A stretch of 64,000 nucleotides of DNA from Salinirussus salinus (GTDB lineage: Archaea > Halobacteriota > Halobacteria > Halobacteriales > Haloarculaceae), in assembly GCF_009831455.1 (NCBI RefSeq), contig NZ_WOWO01000001.1, forward strand, positions 372,001 to 436,000, given 5' to 3'. Under the pieces are notes generated by a model. That model did not search any database and had not been told where the DNA came from. It saw nothing but the letters and a program-made list of their open reading frames with translations. Position numbers and translations under genes: made by a program. Position 1 is the first letter of the stretch. Each line of letters opens with the position of its first letter. This document shows, piece by piece, positions 36,758 to 44,127 of this stretch.

Positions 36758-36862
36758 AGCCGGGCTTCGTCCCGCCCCCATCTAACTCCCCGGGGCGACA
36801 GGGCGAGACGCGAGGCGTGCCGTGACCACAACGCTCAGGTGGGTCGCGCCGCAGACTGAGGT

Positions 36863-37006
36863 ATGCGCTACTACGCGTCAGTGCCGGACTGGGAGGAGTT
36901 TCAGGAGCGCGAGACGGACGACGACCCGGGGGACCCGTCGTTCCTGCGCGAGGAGTCGACGACCGACACGGACATCCTGACCGACGGCGGGGCCGACGGG
37001 GACTGA
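36863..37006 (+). CDS. Small acidic protein
   Basis: A 47-residue ORF with strong haloarchaeal codon bias and a highly acidic tail (about a third Asp/Glu) starts with MRYYASVPDWEEFQERE. It stands in the divergent gap next to the amidase gene. No domain is recognised. The composition and aromatic N-terminus suggest a real small protein rather than a chance frame. Confidence 0.5.
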   Translation: MRYYASVPDWEEFQERETDDDPGDPSFLREESTTDTDILTDGGADGD

Positions 37007-37058
37007 CGGCGCAGCCGGCCGGCCCGCCCCGATGGTGCCGCGGCGGTCGTCCTGTCAA

Positions 37059-37670
37059 TTACCGCGAGACGACGCTCGTGCGCTGTGTCACCGGGTCGAC
37101 GTAGACCACGAGCGTCCGGTCGCCGGTCGCCGCCTCGACGACCCAGACGTTTCGCTGTCGTTCGGTCCCGGTGACGTCGGCGTCGTAGCCCGCCTCCTCG
37201 AGGGCGTCGGCGGCGAGTTCCGCAGCGTGGTCGGCGTCGTCGACGGTCTCGTCGGTCTCGGGGAGCCGGACGGTCATCACCGGGCAGTTGGCGTGTCTGA
37301 CCAGCCGCTCGGCGACGCTCCCGATGACGCGGCGCTCGACCCCCGAGCGGCCGTGGGTGCCGGCGACGATGACGTTGGCGCCGACCTCCCCGGCGTAGTC
37401 GAGGATCGTCCCCGCGGGGTCGCCCTCCCGGATCTCCGTGATAGTCTCGACGTCGTGTGATTCCGCGAGCTTGGCCACCCGGTCGACCGCGCGCCGGCCG
37501 CGGTCGCGGAGCTCGTCGCCGCCACCGGGCAGCAGCGACCTGGTGTCGTCGTTGACGACATAGAGGGTGTACAGCGTCGCGTCGTACTGCTCGGCGAGGT
37601 CGATCGCCTGGAGCGCGACGTGGGTCGTGCCGGCGCTGCCGTCGGTCGGGACCAGGATCCGCTCGTACAT
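37059..37670 (-). CDS. UspA-type universal stress protein with C-terminal extension
   Basis: The 203-residue protein begins with YERILVPTDGSAGTTHVALQAIDLA and carries the nucleotide-binding motif GTHGRSGVERRVIGSVAERLVRHANCPVMTVR, so it should bind ATP. Unlike typical USPs of about 140 residues, it has about 60 extra residues (VDDADHAAELAADALEEAGYDA to VYVDPVTQR) that look like a small alpha/beta domain. Start MYERIL at 37670. The neighbours give no further clue. Confidence 0.87.
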   Translation of the reverse strand: MYERILVPTDGSAGTTHVALQAIDLAEQYDATLYTLYVVNDDTRSLLPGGGDELRDRGRRAVDRVAKLAESHDVETITEIREGDPAGTILDYAGEVGANVIVAGTHGRSGVERRVIGSVAERLVRHANCPVMTVRLPETDETVDDADHAAELAADALEEAGYDADVTGTERQRNVWVVEAATGDRTLVVYVDPVTQRTSVVSR

Positions 37671-37775
37671 ACCTGCTGGTTCGACTGGTGGCGGTATAAC
37701 CGCACTGTTCGGTTCCCGCGGCCTGGGAACGCTCGGCCGCCGCCGGCAGCCGCGGCCCACCAAGCTGGGGGGCGC

Positions 37776-38507
37776 TCAGAACGTGTAGGCCATCATCACC
37801 TCGTCGACCAGCTCGTCGCCGATGGTGTAGTGGTCCCGGCGGACGCCCTCGGTCTCCCAGCCGTGCGATTCCAGGAACGCCAGCGCGCCGTCGTTGGTCG
37901 CGGGGACGCTGTTGTACACCTTCTGGTAGCCGTTGGCCTCAGCCCAGTCGAGCGCCCGGCCCAAAAGCTGGCTCCCGATCCCGTTGCCCCGGCAGGACCC
38001 GCGGACGCCGACGGTCAGCTTGGCGGTGTTCTGCATCTTGTCGACCTGGGGGAGGCTGAGGTGGGTCCAGCCCACCACCTCGCCGTCGACGGTCGCGACG
38101 AAGAAGACGCGGGATTCGACGGTGTTGTGCCGGGTGACGGTATCCTCATAGAGCAGCCGCTCGGCGACGCTCTCGGCGACGACGTAGGTCCGCTCCGAGG
38201 TGACGTCGCGGATCGTCTCGACCAGCCCCTCGAAATCCTCCTGGCGGGCCGGCCGGATGGTGTAGGTCACGTCGGGACCGACGTACTCCTCGACCGAGCC
38301 CGCGTTGAGATCGATCCTGAGCGTTCCGCCGTCGTCGTCCAGGTAGCCCTTCGTCATCAGCCACTCGAGTTCCTCCTCGAACTCCCGGGGCGGAATGTCC
38401 AGCGCCGTCCGGGTCCGGTGGCGCGCAGCCGTCCCGTGGCGCTCGACGTACTGGTAGATCTGCTTGCTGGCCTCGCTTTTGAACGTGGGCCGGTCGAGGG
38501 TGTCCAT
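37776..38507 (-). CDS. Winged-helix/GNAT fusion N-acetyltransferase
   Basis: The 243-residue protein joins an N-terminal winged-helix-like domain (about residues 8-65: KQIYQYVERHGTAARHRTRTALDIPPREFEEELEWL) to a GNAT acetyltransferase domain (about 82-243) with the acetyl-CoA loop motif VRGSCRGNGIGSQLLGRALDWA and YTIGDEL at the end. It should acetylate a protein or small-molecule amine using acetyl-CoA. The start MDTLDRPTFKSEASK follows an AT-rich sequence upstream. A possible role is regulated protein acetylation. Confidence 0.85.
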   Translation of the reverse strand: MDTLDRPTFKSEASKQIYQYVERHGTAARHRTRTALDIPPREFEEELEWLMTKGYLDDDGGTLRIDLNAGSVEEYVGPDVTYTIRPARQEDFEGLVETIRDVTSERTYVVAESVAERLLYEDTVTRHNTVESRVFFVATVDGEVVGWTHLSLPQVDKMQNTAKLTVGVRGSCRGNGIGSQLLGRALDWAEANGYQKVYNSVPATNDGALAFLESHGWETEGVRRDHYTIGDELVDEVMMAYTF

Positions 38508-38641
38508 GCACTGAATAGAGCGAGCGGTTAGATATGCTTGGGGGCAGGCCCCGGGCTGTCGCCGCCGGACGCGGCGCGCCCGGGATTCGCGTCCGCTGCC
38601 GGCGGTAGAAACCTCCTACTCCGGTGAACGGTAAGCCGGGA

Positions 38642-38648
38642 TTATATA
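38642..38648 (+). promoter_or_regulatory. TATA box before hairpin
   Basis: TTATATA within a GC-rich region. Transcription would be expected to begin near 38667-38672, exactly where a perfect hairpin begins. Confidence 0.6.
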
Positions 38649-38667
38649 CGCGTTCGACGTAGGTCAG

Positions 38668-38687
38668 GTGCCGCCGTCGGGCGGCAC
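38668..38687 (+). ncRNA. Hairpin at predicted transcription start; possible small RNA or leader
   Basis: GTGCCGCC, loop GTCG, GGCGGCAC: an 8-bp perfect stem with a four-base loop. It begins 20 bp after the TATA box, so it would form the 5' end of the transcript. No ORF begins soon after it. It could stabilise the leader of the downstream transglutaminase mRNA or belong to a short RNA. No termination site is evident. Confidence 0.35.
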
Positions 38688-38828
38688 AGCCTCTGACATT
38701 CCGGCGACGACCGCCGCGTTGTCGCGTGCTTCTTCATGGACACCGCCGGGGCGGGACGGAGCCCTCGGGCGGCCTCCGCCCCGCCCTGCCGTTGCACCTG
38801 CCCCGCTGCCGGCGGGAGCTACTTGTGA

Positions 38829-41177
38829 GTGCGGCCCCTACGCCGGAGAACTGTGGGAACGGAGGAGGCCGCGCCCGGGGAACACGCCGAGACCGGAACC
38901 GGGGAGCGTGGCGTCCGGCGCCGGCAGACGAGCGGCGCCGACTGGCTCCCCGCGCCCGACCCGTACCGCCTGCTCGCCACCGCCGGCGTCGGGCTGGTGG
39001 TCGCGGCGTACGTCCGGGTGCTCCACGGCGTCGCGCGGGTCGCCGGCGACCCGACGGCGCTGCTCGCGGTGGTGGCGGCCGCAGTCCTCGCGGGGACGCT
39101 TTTCGCCCGGTACCCGTCCCGCCGGCTGGCCGCGCTCGCGGCCGGCGTCGCGCTCGCCGGGGGTGGCTACGCCTACCTCCAGTCGCTGCCCCCGGAGTGG
39201 ACGCCGGCCGCCGTCGCCGTCTCCAGCCTGGGGATGGCACTCGCCTTCGCGACCGGCGGGTCGGTGCTGGAGGTGGTCAACGCCGGCGTCTGGCTGCTCG
39301 TGGCGACGCCGGTGCCGACCTTCCTCGCGTGGTACCTGGCCGTCCGCGGGGCGTTCGTCCGCGCGACGGTCGTCGCCGGGAGCGTGCTGGGGCTGCTGGT
39401 GCTCACCGGCGACGCCGGGGTCGCGACGACGACCCTCGGTGTGGTGGGCGCGCTCGCAGCGGTCGGGTTCGGGGACATCGCCGCCGGAGCCGACGCCGCC
39501 GGCGTCGACCGGGCGCGCCGGACGCTACTGATGGAACTCGGCGGGGTGGTCGCGGTCACGCAGGTCCTGACGGTCGTGCCCGACGGGGAGGGCGAACCGG
39601 TGTCGGTCCTCGGCGGGCCGGACGACGACACGCTGGAGGCGACCCTCACCCGGGCCGGCGACGAGGTGACCGTCTCCGGCAGCCTCTCGCTGTCCGCGCG
39701 GGTCCGCTTTGTCGTCACCGCCGACGAGCCGGCGTACTGGCGGGTGGGTGCCTACGACCGGTACACCGGACGGGGCTGGGAGCGGACCGGCGAGGACCGC
39801 GCCTACGCGGGCCGGCTCCCCGCACCGGAGGGTCCGAGCCGGGACTTGGCCCAGCAGGTCAGGGTCGAGTCGGAGCTGTCGGTCCTGCCGGCGGCCTGGA
39901 AACCCCGGTCGGTGGCGGGCGTCGACGGCGTGCGGGTCGAGGGCGGTGACGGGCTGGCTCCCGACCAGTCGCTGTCGCCGGGAGACACCTACGCCGTCCG
40001 GAGCAGCGTCCCCGCGGCGAGCCCGGCGGTGCTGCGGGCCGGCGGCGGGGAGTATCCCGGGCCAGTGCTGGAGGCGTACACGCAGGTGCCCGAGGGCACA
40101 CCCGACCGCGTGGGCCAGCGCGCGCGGCAGGTGACGGCCACGGTGTCGGCCCCCTACGACGCCGCCCGGACCGTCGAGGCGTGGCTGGCGGAGAGCAAGG
40201 AGTACTCGCTCGACGTCGACCGGCCCGAAGGGGACATCGCCGACGCCTTCATCTTCGAGATGGAGGCGGGCTACTGCACCTACTACGCGACGGCGATGGT
40301 GACGATGCTCCGGACGCTCGACATCCCAGCCCGCTTCGTCGTGGGCTACACCCCCGGCCAGTCCGTCGGGGACCGGTGGGTCGTCCGGGGGCTCGACGCC
40401 CACGCCTGGGTGGAGGTGTACGTCCGCGGACAGGGGTGGGTCCGCTTCGACCCGACGCCCGCGGCCCCGCGCCGGCGCGCCGAGCGCGAGCGGCTGGCCA
40501 TGGCCCGCGAGCGCGGGGACGGCGGGGTCGACGCCGCCGGGAGCGGCGGGGAGCCGCTGGAGCTGGCGACGCCCGCGCCGACACCGACCCCCGTTACCGA
40601 CGACGCGCCGGGCGGGCCGGACGGCGAGTCGACTCCGGACGCGGACGCGCCCGACTTCGGGTCCGAAACGCCGCCCGGAGCGCCGGGCGCCGGCGAGGTG
40701 GGACTCGACGCCGGCGACGGCGGGAGCGGGACGGCAACCGACCCCGGGCTGACCTTCGAGGGGCCAGCGACGGGTGCGGGGCCGGGGTCGGATGCGGGCT
40801 CGGAGCGGGGGTCGGGGTTGCCCTCCCCCGAGCAGGTCGGGCTGGGGGCGGTGCTTCTGGCCGGGCTGGGAGCGGGCGCGCGGTCGACGGGCGTGGGCGA
40901 GCGGGCCTGGCGGGCGGTCTGGCTGCGCGTCCAGCCCCGGGCCGACCCCGAGACGGACGTCGAGCGGGCCTACGAGCGCCTGGAGTACGTGCTGACCCGG
41001 CGGCGGGAGCCACGGCGGACCGGCGAGACCGTCGGCCAGTACCTCGAGCGCGTGGGCGACCCCCGGGCCCGCCGCGTCGGGGCCCTCTACGAGCGGGCCC
41101 GCTACGGCGAGGGGGTCGGGCAGGAGGAGGCCGACGAGGCCGTCGCGCTGGTCCGGGAAGTCGTGCGCGACTCCTGA
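38829..41177 (+). CDS. Membrane transglutaminase-like protein (DUF3488 type)
   Basis: The 782-residue protein has an N-terminal membrane domain with five to six hydrophobic segments (about residues 45-200), an extracytoplasmic beta-rich part, and a transglutaminase core. The triad is visible as Cys in MEAGYCTYYATAM (about 483), His in LDAHAWVEV (about 523) and Asp in RFDPTPAAP (about 540). A Gly/Thr/Pro-rich linker, a C-terminal hydrophobic helix (about 675-695) and a DUF4129-like cytoplasmic tail follow. Such proteins usually lie beside MoxR and DUF58 genes, which are absent here. The start GTG 38829 is tentative; GTG 38853 is an alternative. Confidence 0.86.
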   Translation: MRPLRRRTVGTEEAAPGEHAETGTGERGVRRRQTSGADWLPAPDPYRLLATAGVGLVVAAYVRVLHGVARVAGDPTALLAVVAAAVLAGTLFARYPSRRLAALAAGVALAGGGYAYLQSLPPEWTPAAVAVSSLGMALAFATGGSVLEVVNAGVWLLVATPVPTFLAWYLAVRGAFVRATVVAGSVLGLLVLTGDAGVATTTLGVVGALAAVGFGDIAAGADAAGVDRARRTLLMELGGVVAVTQVLTVVPDGEGEPVSVLGGPDDDTLEATLTRAGDEVTVSGSLSLSARVRFVVTADEPAYWRVGAYDRYTGRGWERTGEDRAYAGRLPAPEGPSRDLAQQVRVESELSVLPAAWKPRSVAGVDGVRVEGGDGLAPDQSLSPGDTYAVRSSVPAASPAVLRAGGGEYPGPVLEAYTQVPEGTPDRVGQRARQVTATVSAPYDAARTVEAWLAESKEYSLDVDRPEGDIADAFIFEMEAGYCTYYATAMVTMLRTLDIPARFVVGYTPGQSVGDRWVVRGLDAHAWVEVYVRGQGWVRFDPTPAAPRRRAERERLAMARERGDGGVDAAGSGGEPLELATPAPTPTPVTDDAPGGPDGESTPDADAPDFGSETPPGAPGAGEVGLDAGDGGSGTATDPGLTFEGPATGAGPGSDAGSERGSGLPSPEQVGLGAVLLAGLGAGARSTGVGERAWRAVWLRVQPRADPETDVERAYERLEYVLTRRREPRRTGETVGQYLERVGDPRARRVGALYERARYGEGVGQEEADEAVALVREVVRDS

Positions 41178-41267
41178 TACACTACAGTCGGCGAGGCACG
41201 CCCGGGGAGGCTCCGGGCGCCAGTCTACGAGTGGTCCCCGAGCGAGGCTCACGACGCCGCCCGAAAC

Positions 41268-41275
41268 TTATTAAG
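41268..41275 (+). promoter_or_regulatory. TATA box of toxin-antitoxin operon
   Basis: TTATTAAG lies 24-31 bp before the antitoxin ATG at 41299, in an AT-rich pocket. The spacing fits a leaderless transcript. Confidence 0.6.
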
Positions 41276-41298
41276 CGATAAATTCATTCTAAATTTAC

Positions 41299-41496
41299 AT
41301 GAGCCGAACGTCAATCCCGGTCGACGAGGCCACGAAGGACCGGCTCGACGAACTGAAACGCGACGACGAGACCTGGGACGAGTTCCTATGCCGGGTGACG
41401 TCCGACGAGGAGCCGATCGAAGCGGGGGCCTGGTCGGACGAGACCGCCGACCGGGCCAAGGAGAAGATCCGCGAGTCACGAGAGAACTGGGGATGA
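41299..41496 (+). CDS. VapB-like antitoxin
   Basis: The 65-residue protein begins MSRTSIPVDEATKDRLDELKRDDETWDEFLCRV, fitting a ribbon-helix-helix DNA-binding antitoxin, with an acidic/basic C-terminal helix that would block the toxin. The stop overlaps the ATG of the PIN-domain gene (ATGA), the standard arrangement of VapBC pairs. It probably represses its own promoter. Confidence 0.83.
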   Translation: MSRTSIPVDEATKDRLDELKRDDETWDEFLCRVTSDEEPIEAGAWSDETADRAKEKIRESRENWG

Positions 41497-41882
41497 CTTT
41501 TCTCGACAGTTCGGTCATCATCGAGTATCTGCGCGACGACCCGGTAGTTATCGACTACCTCGACGAGCGCCGGCCCTGGTGGACGTCGACGGTCTGTGTG
41601 TTCGAGGTACTCAACGGGCCGGCAGGGGCGGCGGACTTCGATCCCGTCGAGGTCCGCCAGCAGTTCGGTGGCGTCGAAGCGCTAGGGTTCACCGAACAGA
41701 TCGCCCTGGAGGCAGCGCGGCTGCAGCACGCGGCCGTTCGCGACGGGAGCGAACTGTCCGCCCGCGACGCGATGATCGCGGCGACGGCCCGCTCGACCGG
41801 GGACGAGTACGTAGTCTCCGACGGTGACTTCGAGACCGACCCGCTGGAAGCCCACATGACCGTCACGAACCTGGCGGACTGA
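41493..41882 (+). CDS. VapC-like PIN-domain toxin
   Basis: The 129-residue protein has the PIN active-site acids: Asp5 (FLDSSVIIEYL), Glu38 (VCVFEVLNG), Asp92 (LSARDAMIAATA) and Asp110 (VVSDGDFE). VapC toxins are Mg2+-dependent ribonucleases that often cut tRNA or rRNA. The ATG overlaps the antitoxin stop. The pair stands at the left edge of a small accessory patch with a pilin and repeats, consistent with horizontal transfer. Confidence 0.86.
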   Translation: MTFLDSSVIIEYLRDDPVVIDYLDERRPWWTSTVCVFEVLNGPAGAADFDPVEVRQQFGGVEALGFTEQIALEAARLQHAAVRDGSELSARDAMIAATARSTGDEYVVSDGDFETDPLEAHMTVTNLAD

Positions 41883-41995
41883 ACGGAATTCTCCCGAAAT
41901 CATGAACGGGTGCTTCTCCCAGGATCCGCCGCTTTCGGGCGGTCCGGCTGGCATAACCCCCCGCCGATTACAGATTCTGAAAATTGCCCCGCGCG

Positions 41996-42108
41996 CTTAA
42001 GTATACAGCGGGGTAATTACTGCTTAAGCACTCACGCAACGGGGCTCGGGCGGCGGCGCGGCACCCTTCAGTGTACCCTGGCGGTGCACCGCAAGGGGGT
42101 GCTTGCGG
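41996..42108 (+). promoter_or_regulatory. Pilin upstream region with CTTAAG palindromes and leader hairpin
   Basis: Two CTTAAG palindromes (41996-42001 and 42023-42028, the latter within TGCTTAAGCA) are spaced 27 bp apart; AT-rich text between them may include the promoter. Downstream, before the pilin ATG, lie a 12-bp perfect palindrome GCGGTGCACCGC (42081-42092) and a hairpin CCGCAAG/CTTGCGG (42089-42108). If transcription starts near 42050, the mRNA would have a leader of about 90 bases containing these structures. Confidence 0.45.
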
Positions 42109-42141
42109 CAGTCCGGTTCTGTTGCGAGTGCGTTCACAACC

Positions 42142-42639
42142 ATGGAACTGATACAGACACTCCGGGCGACGATATCGGGCGACGACGACCGCGGGGTGAG
42201 CCCCGTTATCGGGGTCATCCTGATGGTCGCGATCACGGTCATCCTGGCCGCAGTTATTGCGACGTTCGTGCTCGGGCTAGGCCCGGGCGGGGCAGCACCG
42301 ACAGTGAACTTCGATAGCGACTTTGAATCTGGATCAATTGGTGGATCTTCAACGGGGGCTCTCACGGTTAGCGTGACAGGTGGTGACTCGGTACCATACG
42401 ATCAGCTGTCATTCAGTGGTGATGTAGATGGTGTCGTTGATGATGCTGGCACTTACCAACAGGGAGATACCCAGTGGGTTGCTGGGAACGCCACCGGCAG
42501 TGCTGACGGCGAGTCAGCCATTTCAGCGGGTGACGAAATGACCGTTGGTGTGAGCACCACCCCATACGAGGTCAACGTAGTCTGGGAATCCGAAGACGGC
42601 GGCACAACACAGACGCTGACGACCTTCGAAGGCGAGTAA
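42142..42639 (+). CDS. Type IV pilin-like protein (PilA family)
   Basis: The 165-residue protein has the haloarchaeal class III signal peptide: basic/acidic start, then DDRG-VSPVIGVILMVAITVILAAVIATFVLG, the prepilin peptidase site followed by the conserved hydrophobic core helix. The rest is a Gly/Ser/Asp-rich beta head. The DNA of the head region from about 42301 is visibly AT-richer than the N-terminal part, suggesting a mosaic. Start ATG 42142 is preferred to 42103. It would assemble in adhesion pili. No other pil genes lie nearby. Confidence 0.88.
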   Translation: MELIQTLRATISGDDDRGVSPVIGVILMVAITVILAAVIATFVLGLGPGGAAPTVNFDSDFESGSIGGSSTGALTVSVTGGDSVPYDQLSFSGDVDGVVDDAGTYQQGDTQWVAGNATGSADGESAISAGDEMTVGVSTTPYEVNVVWESEDGGTTQTLTTFEGE

Positions 42640-42763
42640 TTTCTACTCACCCTCCGACATTTTCGTGCGCGAATGAACCGTCAGCATCAGTGTTCTTGAA
42701 GTATACAAGAACATCGAGACCTGCGGTACGAGTAGTTTTACCACAACCCACCGTACTCCCACC

Positions 42764-43189
42764 ATGCTCACACCTGACATCCGCGAACTGACCACCAAAC
42801 AAGAGTCCCGCGAAGCCTTCCCGGTCATGCGCCAGCTTCGGGACCACCTGACCGAGTCGGAGTACCTCGACTACCTCGCTGAGATGCGCGAGGAGGGGTA
42901 TCACCTGTTCGGGCTGTACGACGACGGGCTGGTCACCGTCGCGGGCGTGGCGCTCCGGACGAACTTCTACAACGGCCGGCACCTGTTCGTCTACGACCTG
43001 GTCACCCGCGAGTCCCGCCGCTCGGAGGGCCACGGCGCGGCGATGATGGAATTTCTGGACGAGTGGGCCGAAGAACGGGGCTGTGAGAGCATCACCCTGG
43101 AGTCGGGGCTCTGGCGCGAGGACGCCCATCGGTTCTACGAGGACCTGGACATGGAGAAGTTCTGCTATACATTTAAGAAGGAGTTCTAG
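42764..43189 (+). CDS. GNAT family N-acetyltransferase
   Basis: The 141-residue protein has the GNAT fold order: MRQLRDHLTESEYLDYLAEM, GYHLFGLYDDGLVTVAGVALR, YDLVTRESRRSEGHGAAMMEFLDEWAEERG (acetyl-CoA loop, slightly altered from Q/RxxGxG/A) and LWREDAHRFYEDLDMEK. Substrate not predictable. It follows the pilin gene by 124 bp on the same strand. A TATA-like AGTTTTAC stretch lies about 30 bp upstream. Confidence 0.85.
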   Translation: MLTPDIRELTTKQESREAFPVMRQLRDHLTESEYLDYLAEMREEGYHLFGLYDDGLVTVAGVALRTNFYNGRHLFVYDLVTRESRRSEGHGAAMMEFLDEWAEERGCESITLESGLWREDAHRFYEDLDMEKFCYTFKKEF

Positions 43190-43232
43190 GGGAGGGGTTG
43201 TGTGCTCGCGCTGGAACGGCTGACGAGGGCCG

Positions 43233-43330
43233 GAAAGCCCCCGCGCTGTCGGCGGCTGCGACTCGCTGCGCTCCAGTAGGTGCTTGCGTCGTCTCGCTCG
43301 CCGACAGCGCGGCCCCTTTCATTCCCACCC
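43233..43330 (-). repeat. Structured repeat element, copy 1
   Basis: Read on the minus strand: GAAAGGGGCC, arm GCGCTGTCGGCG (rc of 43299-43310), core with CGACGCAAGCACC and GAGCGCAGCGAG, second arm CGCCGACAGCGC (rc of 43243-43254), closing GGGGGCTTTC. The twelve-base arms are perfectly complementary. The conserved blocks are shared with copy 2, but the arms are different in sequence. Confidence 0.8.
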
Positions 43331-43453
43331 GGCGCCACACCCCTCCCCAGCCGATTCGCTCCCTCTCTGCGGTCGGTCGCTCATCCCTCGCACAGTATTG
43401 TCGCGGCACAAGGCCGCGACAGCGCGCGCCACATACTTAACATTCCACACGGG

Positions 43454-43567
43454 CGGGACTGAAAGGGGCCGTCGCGCTCCGGGAGCCCCGGCGACGCAAG
43501 CACCACAACGAGCGTAGCGAGTGAGGAGCGCAGCGAGCCGCGGGACCGGAGCGCGACGGGGGCTTTC
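43454..43567 (+). repeat. Structured repeat element, copy 2
   Basis: Read on the plus strand: GGGACT-GAAAGGGGCC (to 43470), arm GTCGCGCTCCGG (43471-43482), core with CGACGCAAGCACC (43492-43504) and GAGCGCAGCGAG (about 43526-43537), second arm CCGGAGCGCGAC (43546-43557), closing GGGGGCTTTC (43558-43567). Arms are perfectly complementary. A box resembling TATA (ACATACTTAAC) lies about 20 bp before the element. Confidence 0.8.
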
Positions 43568-43677
43568 GATGTCACTGCCGTTCTGTTCTCGACTGCAGTG
43601 CCGTAGAGGAAGTGAACTTTCCACACGGTTCGTCGTCAAAATCCCGGCGTGCAGTGTCCGTGAGTTTCCAGTCCCAC

Positions 43678-43965
43678 TCACTCATCACTATCGCGTGGGG
43701 TGTCACCGAGACCGTAGTCGGCCTTCACATCGTCGCTACCGTGGGTGCGTCCTTCACGGATCTCCGCTTCGCTGGTGAGCATCGCCCTCAGGTCTGCACG
43801 GTTAAATTCGGGGTGTTTGAGCGCATCTCGAAGGACAAATCGGATGAACTCGCTTCGACTGTTGAATCCCTGTTCTTCCCACGTCGCGTCGATATCCTCC
43901 AGAAACGTCTCGGTCATCCGGATATTTACTGTCGTCTTGTCGGGTGGGGACTCCGCTTCTGTCAT
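43678..43965 (-). CDS. Ribbon-helix-helix regulator, antitoxin-like
   Basis: The 95-residue protein has a ribbon-helix-helix core: TTVNIRMTETFLEDIDATWEEQGFNSRSEFIRFVLRDAL (about residues 11-49), as in CopG/ParD-type DNA-binding proteins and antitoxins. A polar C-terminal tail follows. No toxin gene is next to it. ATG 43963-43965 has a TATA-like box at 43986-43994. It may regulate its own promoter or the nearby elements. Confidence 0.75.
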   Translation of the reverse strand: MTEAESPPDKTTVNIRMTETFLEDIDATWEEQGFNSRSEFIRFVLRDALKHPEFNRADLRAMLTSEAEIREGRTHGSDDVKADYGLGDTPRDSDE

Positions 43966-43985
43966 GTTTTGTGTTGAAATTGTGT

Positions 43986-43994
43986 ATGAATAAG
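43986..43994 (-). promoter_or_regulatory. TATA-like box for ribbon-helix-helix gene
   Basis: CTTATTCAT on the minus strand lies about 21-29 bp before the start codon at 43965, fitting a leaderless transcript. Confidence 0.5.
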
Positions 43995-44089
43995 CGTTAC
44001 GGCAGTCGGGACTTCGTACTGAACGACCGCGGTCGTAACGGACCGGGTATGCAAACTCTTTCGAGACCTCCTACAGGCGCGACACGGGG

Positions 44090-44096
44090 TTTTATT
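44090..44096 (+). promoter_or_regulatory. TATA-like box for gene at 44128
   Basis: TTTTATT within GGGGTTTTATTCTCC, about 32-38 bp before the ATG at 44128. A short leader is likely. Confidence 0.45.
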
Positions 44097-44127
44097 CTCC
44101 CTTCGATGTCCATGCTAGAGGATACCA

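Larger units (their letters stand above)
38508..38828. other. Intergenic region with promoter and hairpin, no gene
   Basis: This 321-base stretch holds no credible ORF. It contains a clear TATA-like box (38642-38648) and, 26-27 bp after it, a perfect hairpin (38668-38687). This may be a long leader of the transglutaminase gene or a separate small RNA. Confidence 0.5.
43190..43677. other. 488-base intergenic region with two inverted structured elements
   Basis: No credible protein gene lies here; the short frames are translations of the repeats. The region holds two copies of one structured element in opposite orientation (43233-43330 and 43454-43567) and a 9-bp hairpin TGTCGCGGC/GCCGCGACA between them. 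An AT-rich box (about 43429-43440) precedes the right copy. Confidence 0.8.
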
